A stretch of 64,000 bases of DNA. It comes from Halalkalibacillus sediminis. GTDB taxonomy: Bacteria; Bacillota; Bacilli; Bacillales; Alkalibacillaceae. The notes under the pieces are model-generated. The model searched no databases, was not told the DNA's origin, and worked only from the letters and a program-made list of their open reading frames with translations. Below, piece by piece: positions 8,403 to 18,002 of the stretch. The stretch's first letter is position 1. The number at the start of each line of letters is the position of its first letter. A program made the translations under genes and the position numbers. The stretch covers positions 124,001 to 188,000 of the forward strand of contig NZ_PJNH01000003.1 of the NCBI RefSeq assembly GCF_002844535.1, given 5' to 3'.

Positions 8403-8445
8403 TTATTAAATATTTCAACATTCAGAAAAGAGGTGTGTGCCGCTT

Positions 8446-9540
8446 ATGCTCAGTGACTTGTTGGTTAATGTTTCTATTCTGATGACTTTTATTTTCGTCT
8501 GGCATCAACTATTCCGAAAAAGTCCGCTAAAGCTTCACTCACCTCTATGGATTAAACTTTCAGACGGAATATTAGCAGGTTTGCTTGGAATCATTTTAAT
8601 GCATTATAGTATTGCCACAAATGATATTACTATTTTGGACTTGAGACATGTACCTGTTGCGATTGTCGCATTTTTCGGTGGTATTGTTCCTTCACTGATT
8701 GCTGCGGGTGTCATTTCAATTGGCCGCTATATGATCGATATTAACTTTTCATCTCATGTAGCGTTGTTCATGATGTTCTTCATCGGACTCGGTGCCGGGA
8801 TTTTATCCAAGTATTTGACCTTAGGAGTATGGAAAAAGTGGACAGTCATTTTACTCTACACACAGCTGATTTTCTCCATCGCTTTATATATCGTTTCACC
8901 TATATATTCGAATGTGCTTTATGCAGCATTCTTGCATGTAATATGCACAGTTGTAGGAGGTATGCTTGCATTCTATTTCACCCTATATATCCGAAAAAGC
9001 AGTGAGCTTTTTTTCAAATACCGTGAATTCTCGAGGATCGATTATCTAACAGGGCTATATAATGTGAGAACTTTTTATCACTATTATGATGAGTGTTTGA
9101 AAAATGCCCGGGACAATGAAGTACCCTGCATATTAGTGATGATGGATATCGATCATTTCAAAAAGATCAACGATACTCACGGTCATAAAGCCGGGGATGA
9201 AATATTGAAACAACTCGCAGATATTTTCAAAGATAATTTAGGGAATGAGGCCACGATTTCTCGAAATGGTGGTGAAGAATTTTCCATCATTTATTGTGGT
9301 AAGAAGATTGATCAAGTAATAGATATTACTGAGAACCTTCGCAAAAAGGTCGAGCATCATCCTTTCAAACTAAATAAAACAGACCATATCCAACTAACGA
9401 TTTCGATTGGGATTGCACAGTATGACCGTGAAATGAATTCTGATGATGCACTCTATCAAGAAGCGGACAACGCCTTGTACCGAGCAAAAGAACAAGGAAG
9501 AAATCATACGGTCGTTGCAGAAAAAATTCCGGTAAGTTAA
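8446..9540 (+). CDS. Membrane-bound diguanylate cyclase (5TM domain + GGDEF)
   Basis: About six hydrophobic helices fill residues 1-180 and match the 5TM-5TMR_LYT sensor class; a GGDEF domain follows. The active-site loop is GGEEF (residues 275-279), a functional variant, and MDIDHFKKINDTHGHKAGD is the expected metal- and GTP-binding segment. The inhibitory RxxD site, expected five residues before GGEEF, is absent (the sequence there is GNEA), so feedback inhibition by c-di-GMP may be lost. The architecture resembles B. subtilis DgcK. Start ATG 8446 is preferred: AAAGAGG lies 12 bp upstream, whereas GTG 8437 is too close to it. Confidence 0.92.
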   Translation: MLSDLLVNVSILMTFIFVWHQLFRKSPLKLHSPLWIKLSDGILAGLLGIILMHYSIATNDITILDLRHVPVAIVAFFGGIVPSLIAAGVISIGRYMIDINFSSHVALFMMFFIGLGAGILSKYLTLGVWKKWTVILLYTQLIFSIALYIVSPIYSNVLYAAFLHVICTVVGGMLAFYFTLYIRKSSELFFKYREFSRIDYLTGLYNVRTFYHYYDECLKNARDNEVPCILVMMDIDHFKKINDTHGHKAGDEILKQLADIFKDNLGNEATISRNGGEEFSIIYCGKKIDQVIDITENLRKKVEHHPFKLNKTDHIQLTISIGIAQYDREMNSDDALYQEADNALYRAKEQGRNHTVVAEKIPVS

Positions 9541-9599
9541 CTTTCTTTTTGTAACATTGAGGCTTCTGATATCGTCTATGTCATTAAAGGAGTTTTTTC

Positions 9600-10115
9600 A
9601 TGAGATTTATAACAGGTCTTTTAATGATACTTAGTATGATCTTTCTACTTCCAGTTACTAGTACAGCTTTATCCAGTGACTCCCCTTCAATCGAAGAATC
9701 TTTTGAAAGTTATGATGGGGTTGTGATCGGCTCGATCGATGCAGTCTATAAAAAGAATTCCAGCAATAATTATGTTCGTGTAAAAGTAGAAAAGAGCTAC
9801 AAAGGAGTAGAAAAAGACTGGATCATTTTTGAAGAAGATGTCTCATGGGGACAGCGTACAGAAGAGGGATCGACCTATATTCTTTTCTTGGATGAACAAA
9901 TCAGAACTTGGGAAAATCCACTATGCAGCCCTTCCAAAGTGATAAGTGATACATCTGAAGAAAATGAATTTCTCAAAGACCAGAAAACATTAGCTTTAAA
10001 AGAGGTAGAAAAGCCAGATAAACCGATTAATACAAGCTGGTTCCTCTTAGGCGGTGGAGTTTTATTCATCGGGGGACTTTTCGGCTTAGTAGCATACCAA
10101 GTAAGTAAAAATTAA
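9600..10115 (+). CDS. Secreted, C-terminally membrane-anchored protein of unknown function
   Basis: A 171-residue protein with a cleavable-looking signal peptide (residues 1-23), a beta-rich extracytoplasmic domain (GVVIGSIDAVYKK, VRVKVEKSYKG, STYILFLDE), and a C-terminal transmembrane helix (about residues 145-165) followed by a short basic tail. The domain layout is reminiscent of small OB/NTR-like barrels, but I cannot confirm a family. It follows the cyclase gene by 59 bp on the same strand, with AAAGGAG before the ATG, and ends just before the trp promoter. Confidence 0.75.
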   Translation: MRFITGLLMILSMIFLLPVTSTALSSDSPSIEESFESYDGVVIGSIDAVYKKNSSNNYVRVKVEKSYKGVEKDWIIFEEDVSWGQRTEEGSTYILFLDEQIRTWENPLCSPSKVISDTSEENEFLKDQKTLALKEVEKPDKPINTSWFLLGGGVLFIGGLFGLVAYQVSKN

Positions 10116-10123
10116 ACTTTTTC

Positions 10124-10152
10124 TTGACATTTAATATTTACCGTCATATGAT
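10124..10152 (+). promoter_or_regulatory. Sigma-A promoter of the trp operon
   Basis: TTGACA (10124-10129) and TATGAT (10147-10152) are separated by exactly 17 bp, a near-consensus vegetative promoter. Transcription should start near 10159, just ahead of the T-box leader. Confidence 0.88.
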
Positions 10153-10169
10153 AGGTTACAACATTCATA

Positions 10170-10450
10170 ACGGAAATGGCATTGACGAAGAAGAGTACTT
10201 TTAATCGAGCACTTCAGAGAGCTAGTGGTTGGTGTGAACTAGCGTGATCGTTGAAAGGAATGGCCTTCTGAGCCTCTGACCCAACGTAACTTTAGTTATC
10301 AGTATGGTCAGCGAACGTCTCATCGTTACAAGAGACAGGTATTCAAGCTTATGCTTCGATACTGTTGAAGTGATCTGACGTTTTACGTCGGTTAACGAAG
10401 GTGGCACCACGGGTTTCCCGTCCTTTTCTAGGACAGGAAACCCTTTTTTT
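10170..10450 (+). promoter_or_regulatory. T-box riboswitch, tRNA-Trp specific, complete
   Basis: The leader has the AGTA motif of the specifier loop (10193-10196), Stem I distal elements (AGAGAGCTAGTGGTTGGTG, GTGAACTAGC), a specifier codon TGG (10261-10263) for tryptophan, and the T-box AAGGTGGCACCACG (10398-10411). A terminator with GGGTTTCC/GGAAACCC and CGTCC/GGACA arms plus seven Ts ends at about 10450. Uncharged tRNA-Trp is expected to stabilise the antiterminator and allow trp transcription. This differs from the TRAP-based control of B. subtilis. Confidence 0.96.
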
Positions 10451-10451
10451 A

Positions 10452-10594
10452 TCCACTTTTTTCAGCAGTAAATCGTATATTGCATAGCTGGATACTGGTT
10501 CGAGTGGAGAAGTTTATCTTCTCAACTGAGGTGGCACCGCGAGTGAATCGTCCTCTGTAAGCACAGTTTTTTGTGTTTGCAGAGGATTTTTTTA
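10452..10594 (+). promoter_or_regulatory. Second, truncated T-box unit lacking Stem I
   Basis: A second T-box motif, GAGGTGGCACCGCGAG (T-box core around 10529-10543), is preceded by a Stem III-like hairpin GAGAAG-TTTAT-CTTCTC and followed by a strong terminator, CCTCTG...CAGAGG with a T run (10552-10594). Only about 75 bases separate it from the first terminator, too few for a normal Stem I; a tiny GTAT/ATAC hairpin holding a TGG triplet is all that is left. Transcripts must therefore pass two attenuators before trpE. Confidence 0.85.
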
Positions 10595-10636
10595 TGCATT
10601 ACTTAATCACATTAAACCAAAAGTGAGGTTCTGAAG

Positions 10637-12022
10637 ATGACGCATATAAATGTTTCATTCCGAGAATTAGAAGGTGATCAACATACACCGATTTCAATTT
10701 TCATGAACTTAGAAGGTACCCATAAATTTTTACTTGAAAGTTCATTGAAGCACGAAGATTCTGGTCGATATTCCTTCATCGGCTCTGATCCCTTCTTTGA
10801 AATGAAAGCTGACAAGACGCAAATGAAATTAATAGATTTGGTTAAAAGCGAATCGGAAACTAGTGATGAAGATCCTTTTACCTGGTTGAAAAGACACCTA
10901 GAACACTCAGTAGATAGAGATTTCTCTCTCCCCTTCCCCTCTGGGGGTATCGGTTATTTTGCTTACGATGTAGCCAAACGGTTCGAAGCAATAGATGAAG
11001 CAGAATCGGATGATCTCGAGATGCCAGATATACATTTTTTATTTTATAACAGGCTCATTGTCTATGATCATTTGATGCAAAAAATTTATATTACGGTTGT
11101 GGATCAGTGGATCACCAACGAAACTGTCAATCACCAGAAAGCGCTATATGATATGGAACAACAACTGGCTCAATCAATTGCACTTCAAGAACTCGAGCCA
11201 TTCCATGCCACCGATTACCGGTCGAATATGAGCACGGAAAAATATGAGGAGTTAGTCAAGAAGGCACGCACTCACATTGAAGAGGGAGATATATTTCAAG
11301 TCGTTTTATCTCAAAGGTTAAGTAGCCCTTATACAGGCGATCCGTTTTCTTTTTACCGTAAATTAAGAAAAAGAAATCCATCACCTTATATGTTCTATAT
11401 CGACTTTAATGAGTACGTCGTCCTTGGAGCCTCACCAGAAAGCTTGATCAAAGTAGATGGACGTAACGTAACTACGAATCCGATTGCTGGCACCAGAAAA
11501 AGAGGTAAAAGCGAAACAGAAGATCGATTGCTTTCTAAAGAACTGCTTGAAGATGAAAAAGAAATAGCGGAACACCAGATGTTAGTTGATTTGGGAAGGA
11601 ATGACGTGGGACGAATAAGTAAACCTGGAACGATTCAATTGAGTAAATACATGCTGATTGAAAGGTACCGGACGGTGATGCATATCGTTTCTGAAGTAAA
11701 AGGAGTTCTGGATGATTCATCCCAACCGATTGATGCCCTGATCGCTTGCTTACCGGCAGGAACAGTTAGTGGCGCTCCGAAAATTCGTGCGATGCAGTTA
11801 ATCAACGAAATGGAAAAGACGAAGCGAGGCGTATATTCAGGTGCTGTCGGATACTTAGGAGTGAACGGGAACCTTGACTTAGCACTGGCTATAAGGACGA
11901 TGGTCCTCAAAGACGGCAAAGCGCATGTTCAAGCAGGTGCAGGAGTCGTTTATGATTCCGTCCCTGAAAATGAATTCGAAGAAACATTGAATAAAGCAAA
12001 ATCCTTACTGGAGGTGCAATGA
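10637..12022 (+). CDS. trpE: Anthranilate synthase component I
   Basis: A 461-residue chorismate-using enzyme that makes anthranilate with TrpG. The N-terminal part holds the tryptophan feedback motif LLES (near residue 34). The C-terminal chorismate-binding domain has [37 protein letters not shown] and [15 protein letters not shown], all intact. Length matches the family. It is the first gene of trpEGDCFBA and is under the two T-box units. Its stop codon directly abuts the trpG start. Confidence 0.98.
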   Translation: MTHINVSFRELEGDQHTPISIFMNLEGTHKFLLESSLKHEDSGRYSFIGSDPFFEMKADKTQMKLIDLVKSESETSDEDPFTWLKRHLEHSVDRDFSLPFPSGGIGYFAYDVAKRFEAIDEAESDDLEMPDIHFLFYNRLIVYDHLMQKIYITVVDQWITNETVNHQKALYDMEQQLAQSIALQELEPFHATDYRSNMSTEKYEELVKKARTHIEEGDIFQVVLSQRLSSPYTGDPFSFYRKLRKRNPSPYMFYIDFNEYVVLGASPESLIKVDGRNVTTNPIAGTRKRGKSETEDRLLSKELLEDEKEIAEHQMLVDLGRNDVGRISKPGTIQLSKYMLIERYRTVMHIVSEVKGVLDDSSQPIDALIACLPAGTVSGAPKIRAMQLINEMEKTKRGVYSGAVGYLGVNGNLDLALAIRTMVLKDGKAHVQAGAGVVYDSVPENEFEETLNKAKSLLEVQ

Positions 12023-12610
12023 ATGATTTTACTGATTGATCATTATGATTCTTTCACGTATAACTTATCACAATATTTACAAGAGCTTGGGAAGAACGTT
12101 CAAGTTGTCAGACCGAATCAAATAACCTTCGATGAAATCGAACATATGAATCCTGAGGCAATCGTCCTTTCCCCTGGACCAGGAAAACCTGAAGAGGCGA
12201 CGCAAACAATCGAAATTGTTCGGAACTTCTATCAGCAAACACCGATTCTTGGTATTTGTTTAGGACATCAGATCATCGCAAAGGCTTTTGGTGCAACAGT
12301 CAGTAAAGCTAAAAGATTGATGCACGGTAAACGTTCGTTCATTCGTCATCAGGGATCTGGAGCCTTTCAATTTCTCCCTCAACCACTGGAGGTCATGCGA
12401 TATCACTCATTAGCAGTCGATCCATTGACCCTCCCTCCTTTTTTCAAAAAGGTTGCGATCGCAATGGATGATGGAGAGCTGATGGCAATAGAGCATCAAG
12501 CGTTTCCGGTTGTAGGTTGGCAGTTTCACCCAGAATCCATTGGAACAGAAACTGGGAAACAGCTGCTTGAAAATTTCTTAAAAGAAACGACAGAGGTGAA
12601 GATCAAATGA
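12023..12610 (+). CDS. trpG: Anthranilate synthase component II (glutamine amidotransferase)
   Basis: A 195-residue class I glutamine amidotransferase with catalytic Cys79 (LGICLGHQ), His169 and Glu171 (FHPESIGTE). It supplies ammonia from glutamine to TrpE. In B. subtilis the equivalent subunit (PabA) lies in the folate operon and serves both pathways; here the gene sits in the trp operon, so whether it also serves folate synthesis depends on whether a second copy exists elsewhere. It begins right after the trpE stop and overlaps trpD by 4 bp. Confidence 0.96.
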   Translation: MILLIDHYDSFTYNLSQYLQELGKNVQVVRPNQITFDEIEHMNPEAIVLSPGPGKPEEATQTIEIVRNFYQQTPILGICLGHQIIAKAFGATVSKAKRLMHGKRSFIRHQGSGAFQFLPQPLEVMRYHSLAVDPLTLPPFFKKVAIAMDDGELMAIEHQAFPVVGWQFHPESIGTETGKQLLENFLKETTEVKIK

Positions 12611-13635
12611 AAAAATTACTTAATCAATTATTTGAAGGAAATAAATTATCTCGAGATGACATCAAGGGGCTTTCTAGAGAGTTATTCGACCCATCGACAT
12701 CTGAAAGTGAGATCGCATCTGTTTTAACCGCTTTAAGAGTGCGAGGTGAAACACCAGAAGAAATCACAGGAATTGTAGAAGTACTTCGTGAAAAGGCGAT
12801 GCCTATAGAAAAGAACATCCCTCATATAACAGATAATTGCGGCACGGGTGGCGACGGGTCACACAGTTTTAATATCAGTACCACATCAGCATTCGTTTTA
12901 GCTGGAGCTGGTGCAAGAGTTGCGAAACACGGGAACCGCAGTGTTTCCAGCAAAACAGGAAGTGCCGATGTACTAGAGGAACTTGGCGTGGCTCTTGATT
13001 TCTCTGGCAACGAAGTAGAGGAATTACTTGAGACAAACGGAATCGCCTTCTTGTTTGCTCCGCACGTACATCATCAGTTGAAGCCAATCATGAAAGTAAG
13101 GAACGCTCTAGGTGTCCCGACCATTTTCAACTTAATCGGGCCCTTGACGAATCCTGTGACTCTAGAAACGCAATTCCTCGGAGTCTACCAAAGAGATATG
13201 TTGATGAAGATGGCAACGGTTCTCCACAAACTGGGAAGGAAGCGGGCTATTGTAGTCAATGGAGCTGGGTATATGGATGAGGCTTCTCTTGCTGGAGAAA
13301 ACCATCTGGTCTTATTAGAAGATGGAGAGCTGATTCCTTTCACACTTAAACCGGAAGATGTCGACCTACCGACGTATTCGAACGAACAAATAGTTGGCGG
13401 AGATGCTAAAGAAAACGCACGAATTTTAGAAAGCGTCCTAAATGGTGAACCGAGCGCTTACCTAGATACGGTTTTACTGAATGCAGGACTAGGACTGTTC
13501 GCATCTGGCCTTGCAGACAATGCTAAAGACGGGATAGATAAAGCCCGTCAAAGCATTGAATCAGGGGCTGCCAAAGAGAAGTTGAATTACTTAGTTAGAT
13601 ATAGTCAAACCAGAAAGCAGGCGATGTCGTCATGA
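12607..13635 (+). CDS. trpD: Anthranilate phosphoribosyltransferase
   Basis: A 342-residue enzyme that joins anthranilate to PRPP. It has the diagnostic glycine-rich DNCGTGGDGSHSFNIST segment (about residues 76-92), the KHGNRSVSSKTGSADVLE motif, and the NLIGPLTNP motif of the phosphoribosyl-anthranilate site. Length and order fit the family. It overlaps trpG upstream and trpC downstream by 4 bp each, indicating coupled translation. Confidence 0.97.
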   Translation: MKKLLNQLFEGNKLSRDDIKGLSRELFDPSTSESEIASVLTALRVRGETPEEITGIVEVLREKAMPIEKNIPHITDNCGTGGDGSHSFNISTTSAFVLAGAGARVAKHGNRSVSSKTGSADVLEELGVALDFSGNEVEELLETNGIAFLFAPHVHHQLKPIMKVRNALGVPTIFNLIGPLTNPVTLETQFLGVYQRDMLMKMATVLHKLGRKRAIVVNGAGYMDEASLAGENHLVLLEDGELIPFTLKPEDVDLPTYSNEQIVGGDAKENARILESVLNGEPSAYLDTVLLNAGLGLFASGLADNAKDGIDKARQSIESGAAKEKLNYLVRYSQTRKQAMSS

Positions 13636-14462
13636 GTGAAACAATCCTCGACCGAATTTTAAATGAGAAGCGTAAGGAAGTAAGAGAGCTAAAATTTTTG
13701 GGGTTGAATTATCAAGACAGTCCTCTGAAAGAACAGAAGAAAAGTTTATATAGTCATTTCAAGGACTCGGATCATCTAGAAATCATCGCTGAAATCAAAC
13801 GCGCCTCTCCTTCAAAAGGTGACATCAACATCCATATGGAGCCTGTAGATCAAGCTTCTATTTATGAACGAGGTGGAGCTGGTGCTATTTCAATCTTGAC
13901 TGATACACCGTTCTTCAAAGGAACGATGGATGATTTATACCGAGTCAGCCAACAAATCAGCCTACCAGTTCTTTGTAAAGACTTTATAATCGATGAAATT
14001 CAAATTGATCGAGCAAAGCAAGCTGGAGCGGACGTTATTTTGTTAATTGCTGCGGCAATGGATCAAGATCAATTAAAAAAACTGCACGACTACGCTACCA
14101 GTCAAAACCTTGAAGTCTTGCTGGAAGTACACAATGAGGAAGAGTTAGTCAGAGCACAATCAATCGAAGCAAAAATCATCGGAATTAATAATCGGAATTT
14201 GAAAACATTTGAAGTTGATTTAGGAACAACTGAACACTTAGCTTCCAAGATCGATCGTGCAAAGACTGCGATTATTAGCGAAAGCGGAATGAAAACACAG
14301 GAAGATGCAGAAAGAGTGGCAAAAGCTGGTGTCGATGGATTACTGATTGGCGAAACATTAATGACAAGCGGTACAGTAGCTGAGATGATCTCAAACTTCA
14401 GAGTTAAAAAAGGAGACACCTTGAAATCTGATTTGGTCAACAAAGGAGAATTCACATCATGA
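13632..14462 (+). CDS. trpC: Indole-3-glycerol phosphate synthase
   Basis: A 276-residue (beta/alpha)8 barrel. Characteristic motifs are EIKRASPSKGDI near residue 54 with the catalytic lysine, SILTDTPFFKG, LCKDFIIDEIQI with its catalytic lysine, and GINNRNLKTFEVDL. The C-terminal part ends in ISESGMKTQEDAERV and GLLIGETLM, the phosphate-binding strands. It overlaps both neighbours by 4 bp within the trp operon. Confidence 0.97.
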   Translation: MSETILDRILNEKRKEVRELKFLGLNYQDSPLKEQKKSLYSHFKDSDHLEIIAEIKRASPSKGDINIHMEPVDQASIYERGGAGAISILTDTPFFKGTMDDLYRVSQQISLPVLCKDFIIDEIQIDRAKQAGADVILLIAAAMDQDQLKKLHDYATSQNLEVLLEVHNEEELVRAQSIEAKIIGINNRNLKTFEVDLGTTEHLASKIDRAKTAIISESGMKTQEDAERVAKAGVDGLLIGETLMTSGTVAEMISNFRVKKGDTLKSDLVNKGEFTS

Positions 14463-15073
14463 CTGGAGTAAAGATTTGTGGCATACAACAAACAGAACAC
14501 GCTAAAGCGGCTGTCGATGCAGGAGCAGAAATGATTGGATTTGTTTTCGCCGAAAGTAAACGGAAAGTTTCATTGAATCAAGCTCGAGATATCGCTCAAC
14601 ATGTGCCGGAAACAGTAAAAAAAGTCGGAGTATTCGTCAACGCTCCTAAGCAGGAACTTTTAGAAACCGCGCGCTTGGTAGGTTTGGATTACGTTCAATT
14701 ACATGGCGATGAGGAACCTGACTTTTGTGAAACACTGAGTATTCCATATATCAAATCACTAAGCGTACGACACGAAAGTGACTTACAGATCCTAGACCAA
14801 TACTCAAGCGCCTCATATTTTTTATTAGACAGTGCAAACGGCCCTTACCGAGGGGGAAACGGCACGACTTTCGATTGGTCATTGATCGACCAAGATACCC
14901 TTGACCGCGAACGTTTTATTTTAGCTGGTGGATTAAACGAAGACAATGTCACTGAAGCGATCAGCACAACTAACCCTGCAGTAGTCGATGTCTCAAGTGG
15001 TGTCGAAACAGATGGTGTAAAAGATATCGAGAAAATTCAGCGATTTATTAAACAAGTCAAAAACAATAACTGA
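14459..15073 (+). CDS. trpF: Phosphoribosylanthranilate isomerase
   Basis: A 204-residue (beta/alpha)8 isomerase. The N-terminal [12 protein letters not shown] contains the catalytic Cys, [12 protein letters not shown] is the signature strand-helix, and [19 protein letters not shown] carries the catalytic Asp and the following glycine loop; [14 protein letters not shown] is the terminal phosphate site. Its start overlaps trpC. A short 23-bp gap precedes trpB. Confidence 0.97.
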   Translation: MTGVKICGIQQTEHAKAAVDAGAEMIGFVFAESKRKVSLNQARDIAQHVPETVKKVGVFVNAPKQELLETARLVGLDYVQLHGDEEPDFCETLSIPYIKSLSVRHESDLQILDQYSSASYFLLDSANGPYRGGNGTTFDWSLIDQDTLDRERFILAGGLNEDNVTEAISTTNPAVVDVSSGVETDGVKDIEKIQRFIKQVKNNN

Positions 15074-15096
15074 TAATTTTTAAAGGAGTGTTTGAC

Positions 15097-16287
15097 ATGA
15101 GTTATGCTTTTCCAGATTCCAAAGGACAATTCGGGCCTTACGGAGGAAGATATATTCCTGAAACATTGATGGGTGCAGTAAAAGAATTAGAAGTGGCATA
15201 TGATGAAGCTAAGCAAGATAAAGAGTTCCAAGACCGTTTGAATTCTTTATTAAAAGACTATGTAGGGCGCGAAAACCCTCTATATTTTGCTGAGAACTTG
15301 TCTAAACAAGTAGGTGGCGCAAAAATCTATTTGAAGCGCGAAGATTTGAACCATACAGGGGCCCATAAAATAAACAATACAATTGGGCAAGCGTTATTAG
15401 CCGAACGGATGGGCAAAAAGAAAGTAGTAGCTGAAACTGGAGCAGGTCAACATGGTGTTGCTACGGCGACTGTGTGTGCTCTGTTGAATCTTGAATGTGT
15501 GATTTTCATGGGAACTGAGGATATGAGACGACAGAAACAAAATGTCTTTCGCATGGAATTGCTTGGAGCTGAAGTACGTGGAGTCGACCAGGGAAGCGCA
15601 ACTCTGAAAGACGCGGTCAATGAAACGTTGAGATATTGGGTCACGAATATCGAAGACACCCATTACATCATGGGTTCAGTGTTAGGACCACATCCATTTC
15701 CTAAGATGGTCCGCGATTTTCAAAGTGTCATCGGCCAAGAGACGAAAACACAACTATTCGAAAAAGAAGGAACGCTACCTGATGCCGTTGTAGCTTGCGT
15801 CGGTGGTGGAAGCAATGCGATGGGAATGTTCTATCCTTTTATCGAAAACGAAGGTGTTCGATTGTACGGTGTTGAAGCGGCTGGATCAGGTGTAGATACC
15901 AACAGGCACGCTGCAACGCTAACAGAAGGGTCAGTCGGCATTTTACATGGGTCGATGATGTATTTACTTCAAAATGAGCACGGTCAAATTCAAGAGGCAC
16001 ATTCCATTTCTGCTGGTCTGGACTACCCAGGTGTCGGGCCGGAACATAGTCTTTTAAAAGACATGGACCGTGTACAGTATGCAGGTATTACTGACGATGA
16101 AGCCTTAGAAGCATTTCAAAAAATGTCTCGAACAGAAGGAATCATACCCGCTTTGGAAAGCTCGCATGCTATTGCCCACGCGATTAAAATCGCATCAAAA
16201 ATGAACGAAAATGAAACCTTGGTGATTTGTTTATCCGGTAGAGGTGATAAGGACGTAGAAACCGTGAAAGACATATTAGGACAATAA
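15097..16287 (+). CDS. trpB: Tryptophan synthase beta chain
   Basis: A 396-residue PLP enzyme that condenses indole with serine. The PLP lysine is Lys91 in [24 protein letters not shown] forms the substrate loop and [11 protein letters not shown] the phosphate-binding loop. The frame is also open from a GTG at 15088, but that codon lies inside the ribosome binding site AAAGGAG (15082-15088); ATG 15097 at 8-bp spacing is the true start. It acts as an alpha2-beta2 complex with the adjacent trpA product. Confidence 0.98.
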   Translation: MSYAFPDSKGQFGPYGGRYIPETLMGAVKELEVAYDEAKQDKEFQDRLNSLLKDYVGRENPLYFAENLSKQVGGAKIYLKREDLNHTGAHKINNTIGQALLAERMGKKKVVAETGAGQHGVATATVCALLNLECVIFMGTEDMRRQKQNVFRMELLGAEVRGVDQGSATLKDAVNETLRYWVTNIEDTHYIMGSVLGPHPFPKMVRDFQSVIGQETKTQLFEKEGTLPDAVVACVGGGSNAMGMFYPFIENEGVRLYGVEAAGSGVDTNRHAATLTEGSVGILHGSMMYLLQNEHGQIQEAHSISAGLDYPGVGPEHSLLKDMDRVQYAGITDDEALEAFQKMSRTEGIIPALESSHAIAHAIKIASKMNENETLVICLSGRGDKDVETVKDILGQ

Positions 16288-16301
16288 GGAGAGGAGGAAT
16301 C

Positions 16302-17111
16302 ATGATGAAATCAGTTAAGAAGCAAACTACTCACGGAAAAAATTATATGAAAGAAATTTTCGATAAGGACTTGGAACAGGGAAACAAATTATTCATTCCA
16401 TATATTATGGCAGGTGATGGGGGAATCGATCAGCTATTACCCACACTAGAATTTCTCGATCAATCAGGTGCAAGTGCCATAGAACTAGGCATACCATTTT
16501 CTGACCCCGTCGCAGATGGGCCGACGATTCAAGAAGCGGGCAAACGCGCACTCAGTGAAGGGGTTACTTTACATCAAGTAATTGAAACCCTCAAGTCCGG
16601 ACGAGAAAAAATTAAGGCGCCGATTATTTTCATGACGTATATCAATCCCATTTTTAAATATGGAATCGAGTCATTCGTATCAGACATAGTAGAAGCTGGT
16701 GTTGACGGGTTAATCATACCTGATCTTCCACTTGAACAGAAAGAGTTAATCTCAGAATCTCTCGATGCACATGAGGTCGCCCTAATCCAACTTGTTTCAC
16801 TAACCAGTTCTGAAGAAAGAAAAAAAGAAATTGCTCAAGCTTCACAAGGATTTTTATACGCTATAACTGTCAATGGAATAACAGGTGCCCGTAAAAATTT
16901 CGAAGTAGATTTACAGAAACATTTTCAAAGTTTAAAAGAAGCTTCTAAAGTTCCTGTTTTAGCAGGTTTCGGTATCTCTACTACTGATCACGTACGGGAT
17001 ATGTCTTCAATTGGTGACGGGGTAGTTGTTGGTAGTAAAATCATCGACCTACTACAAAAGAATGAACGTGATGAAATCCAAAGCTTGATCGATGCGAGGA
17101 AGACGAAATAA
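16302..17111 (+). CDS. trpA: Tryptophan synthase alpha chain
   Basis: A 269-residue (beta/alpha)8 barrel that cleaves indole-3-glycerol phosphate to indole. Catalytic Glu and Asp lie in AIELGIPFSDPVADGP and DGLIIPDLPLEQ; the phosphate site includes GFGISTTDHV and GVVVGSKIID. Two adjacent ATGs (16302 and 16305) follow GAGGAGG; the second has better spacing. The N-terminus is about a dozen residues longer than usual. It is the last trp gene; no clear terminator follows, so some read-through into the gene at 17224 is possible. Confidence 0.97.
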   Translation: MMKSVKKQTTHGKNYMKEIFDKDLEQGNKLFIPYIMAGDGGIDQLLPTLEFLDQSGASAIELGIPFSDPVADGPTIQEAGKRALSEGVTLHQVIETLKSGREKIKAPIIFMTYINPIFKYGIESFVSDIVEAGVDGLIIPDLPLEQKELISESLDAHEVALIQLVSLTSSEERKKEIAQASQGFLYAITVNGITGARKNFEVDLQKHFQSLKEASKVPVLAGFGISTTDHVRDMSSIGDGVVVGSKIIDLLQKNERDEIQSLIDARKTK

Positions 17112-17223
17112 GAGTTATTACATTAAAAAAACACTCGTATCTCAGTCTATTTTCTTCGCCTTATTAGCCATGATGTGTTACTTTAAAATTGAAGATAATT
17201 TATTTTATTAGGTGGCGAATAGG

Positions 17224-17946
17224 ATGAAAAAATTCCTTCTGACAGGCCTTCTAGTTGTTGGCGGACTTTTGATCACTTGGAATCTATTAACCACTGATTC
17301 TGAGGATGTGACAGCCGACCAAGATGAAGAAGTCGGACTTGAAGATTCTGATACAGATTCTGATTCAGAAGAAGAAGAAAAAGAATCTATTGAAGTTGAA
17401 GAACTCGTTAAACAAGCTAAAAATGAATATAATCGTTTATTGAAACAAAACAATACCCTTACAGTCAACAATCAAGAAATAGAGCTTTCCAATGATGATG
17501 TACGAAGATGGATTATCAAAACGTATATTCAGACTCGCATGTCTGCTCAAGAAGATTTAGAGGGTACAAACCTAGTAGATGTATCTATGGAGTATCGCCA
17601 GAGAGCTCAATTGATGAAGGACTGGGCGCAAGAAGAATACCAGGTAACCATTACTGATAATGAAGTTGAAAATTTCATCGATGAACAAATATCGTATATC
17701 AATGATAGTTCAGAATCGAACCCATTTTTCATAAAAATGAGCAATGCTCTCGACATTTCTAAAGAAGAATATTTCTATGAATGGGAGTATGATAGTTTTG
17801 CTCAACAATTACTAGAGGATCGAGTCCTTAAAATTATGGCGGAAAGACACCCTAAAGAAGAGGATGAATCGCCCGAAGCACACCAAGAACGCATCATTCA
17901 AAAGATGGAAGAAGAACTCAACGAATATATTGACGAACACTTATAA
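17224..17946 (+). CDS. Membrane-anchored SurA-N-like protein
   Basis: About 240 residues: an N-terminal hydrophobic anchor (MKKFLLTGLLVVGGLLITWNLL), a strongly acidic linker (EDSDTDSDSEEEE), then a helical domain resembling the SurA N-terminal chaperone domain (motifs VNNQEIELSNDDVRRWI, EEYQVTITDNEVENFI). No parvulin isomerase domain is present, so it is a chaperone-like half of the PrsA/SurA family at most. ATG 17224 with AGGTGG at 8-bp spacing is preferred to GTG 17212. It follows trpA and has its own terminator. Confidence 0.78.
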   Translation: MKKFLLTGLLVVGGLLITWNLLTTDSEDVTADQDEEVGLEDSDTDSDSEEEEKESIEVEELVKQAKNEYNRLLKQNNTLTVNNQEIELSNDDVRRWIIKTYIQTRMSAQEDLEGTNLVDVSMEYRQRAQLMKDWAQEEYQVTITDNEVENFIDEQISYINDSSESNPFFIKMSNALDISKEEYFYEWEYDSFAQQLLEDRVLKIMAERHPKEEDESPEAHQERIIQKMEEELNEYIDEHL

Positions 17947-17947
17947 C

Positions 17948-17984
17948 ATCCGCTACTTCTGTTGAGGTATGCGGATTTTTTGTG
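17948..17984 (+). terminator. Hairpin terminator after the SurA-N-like gene
   Basis: ATCCGC (17948-17953) pairs with GCGGAT (17971-17976) through a CATCCGCTAC/GGTATGCGGATT stem, followed by TTTTTTG. Confidence 0.78.
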
Positions 17985-18002
17985 TGAAAGAGGTTTTTCA
18001 AA

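Noticed and set aside
14102-14500. 132-codon minus-strand frame in trpC/trpF
   Set aside because: It is antisense to two conserved enzymes and has no support.
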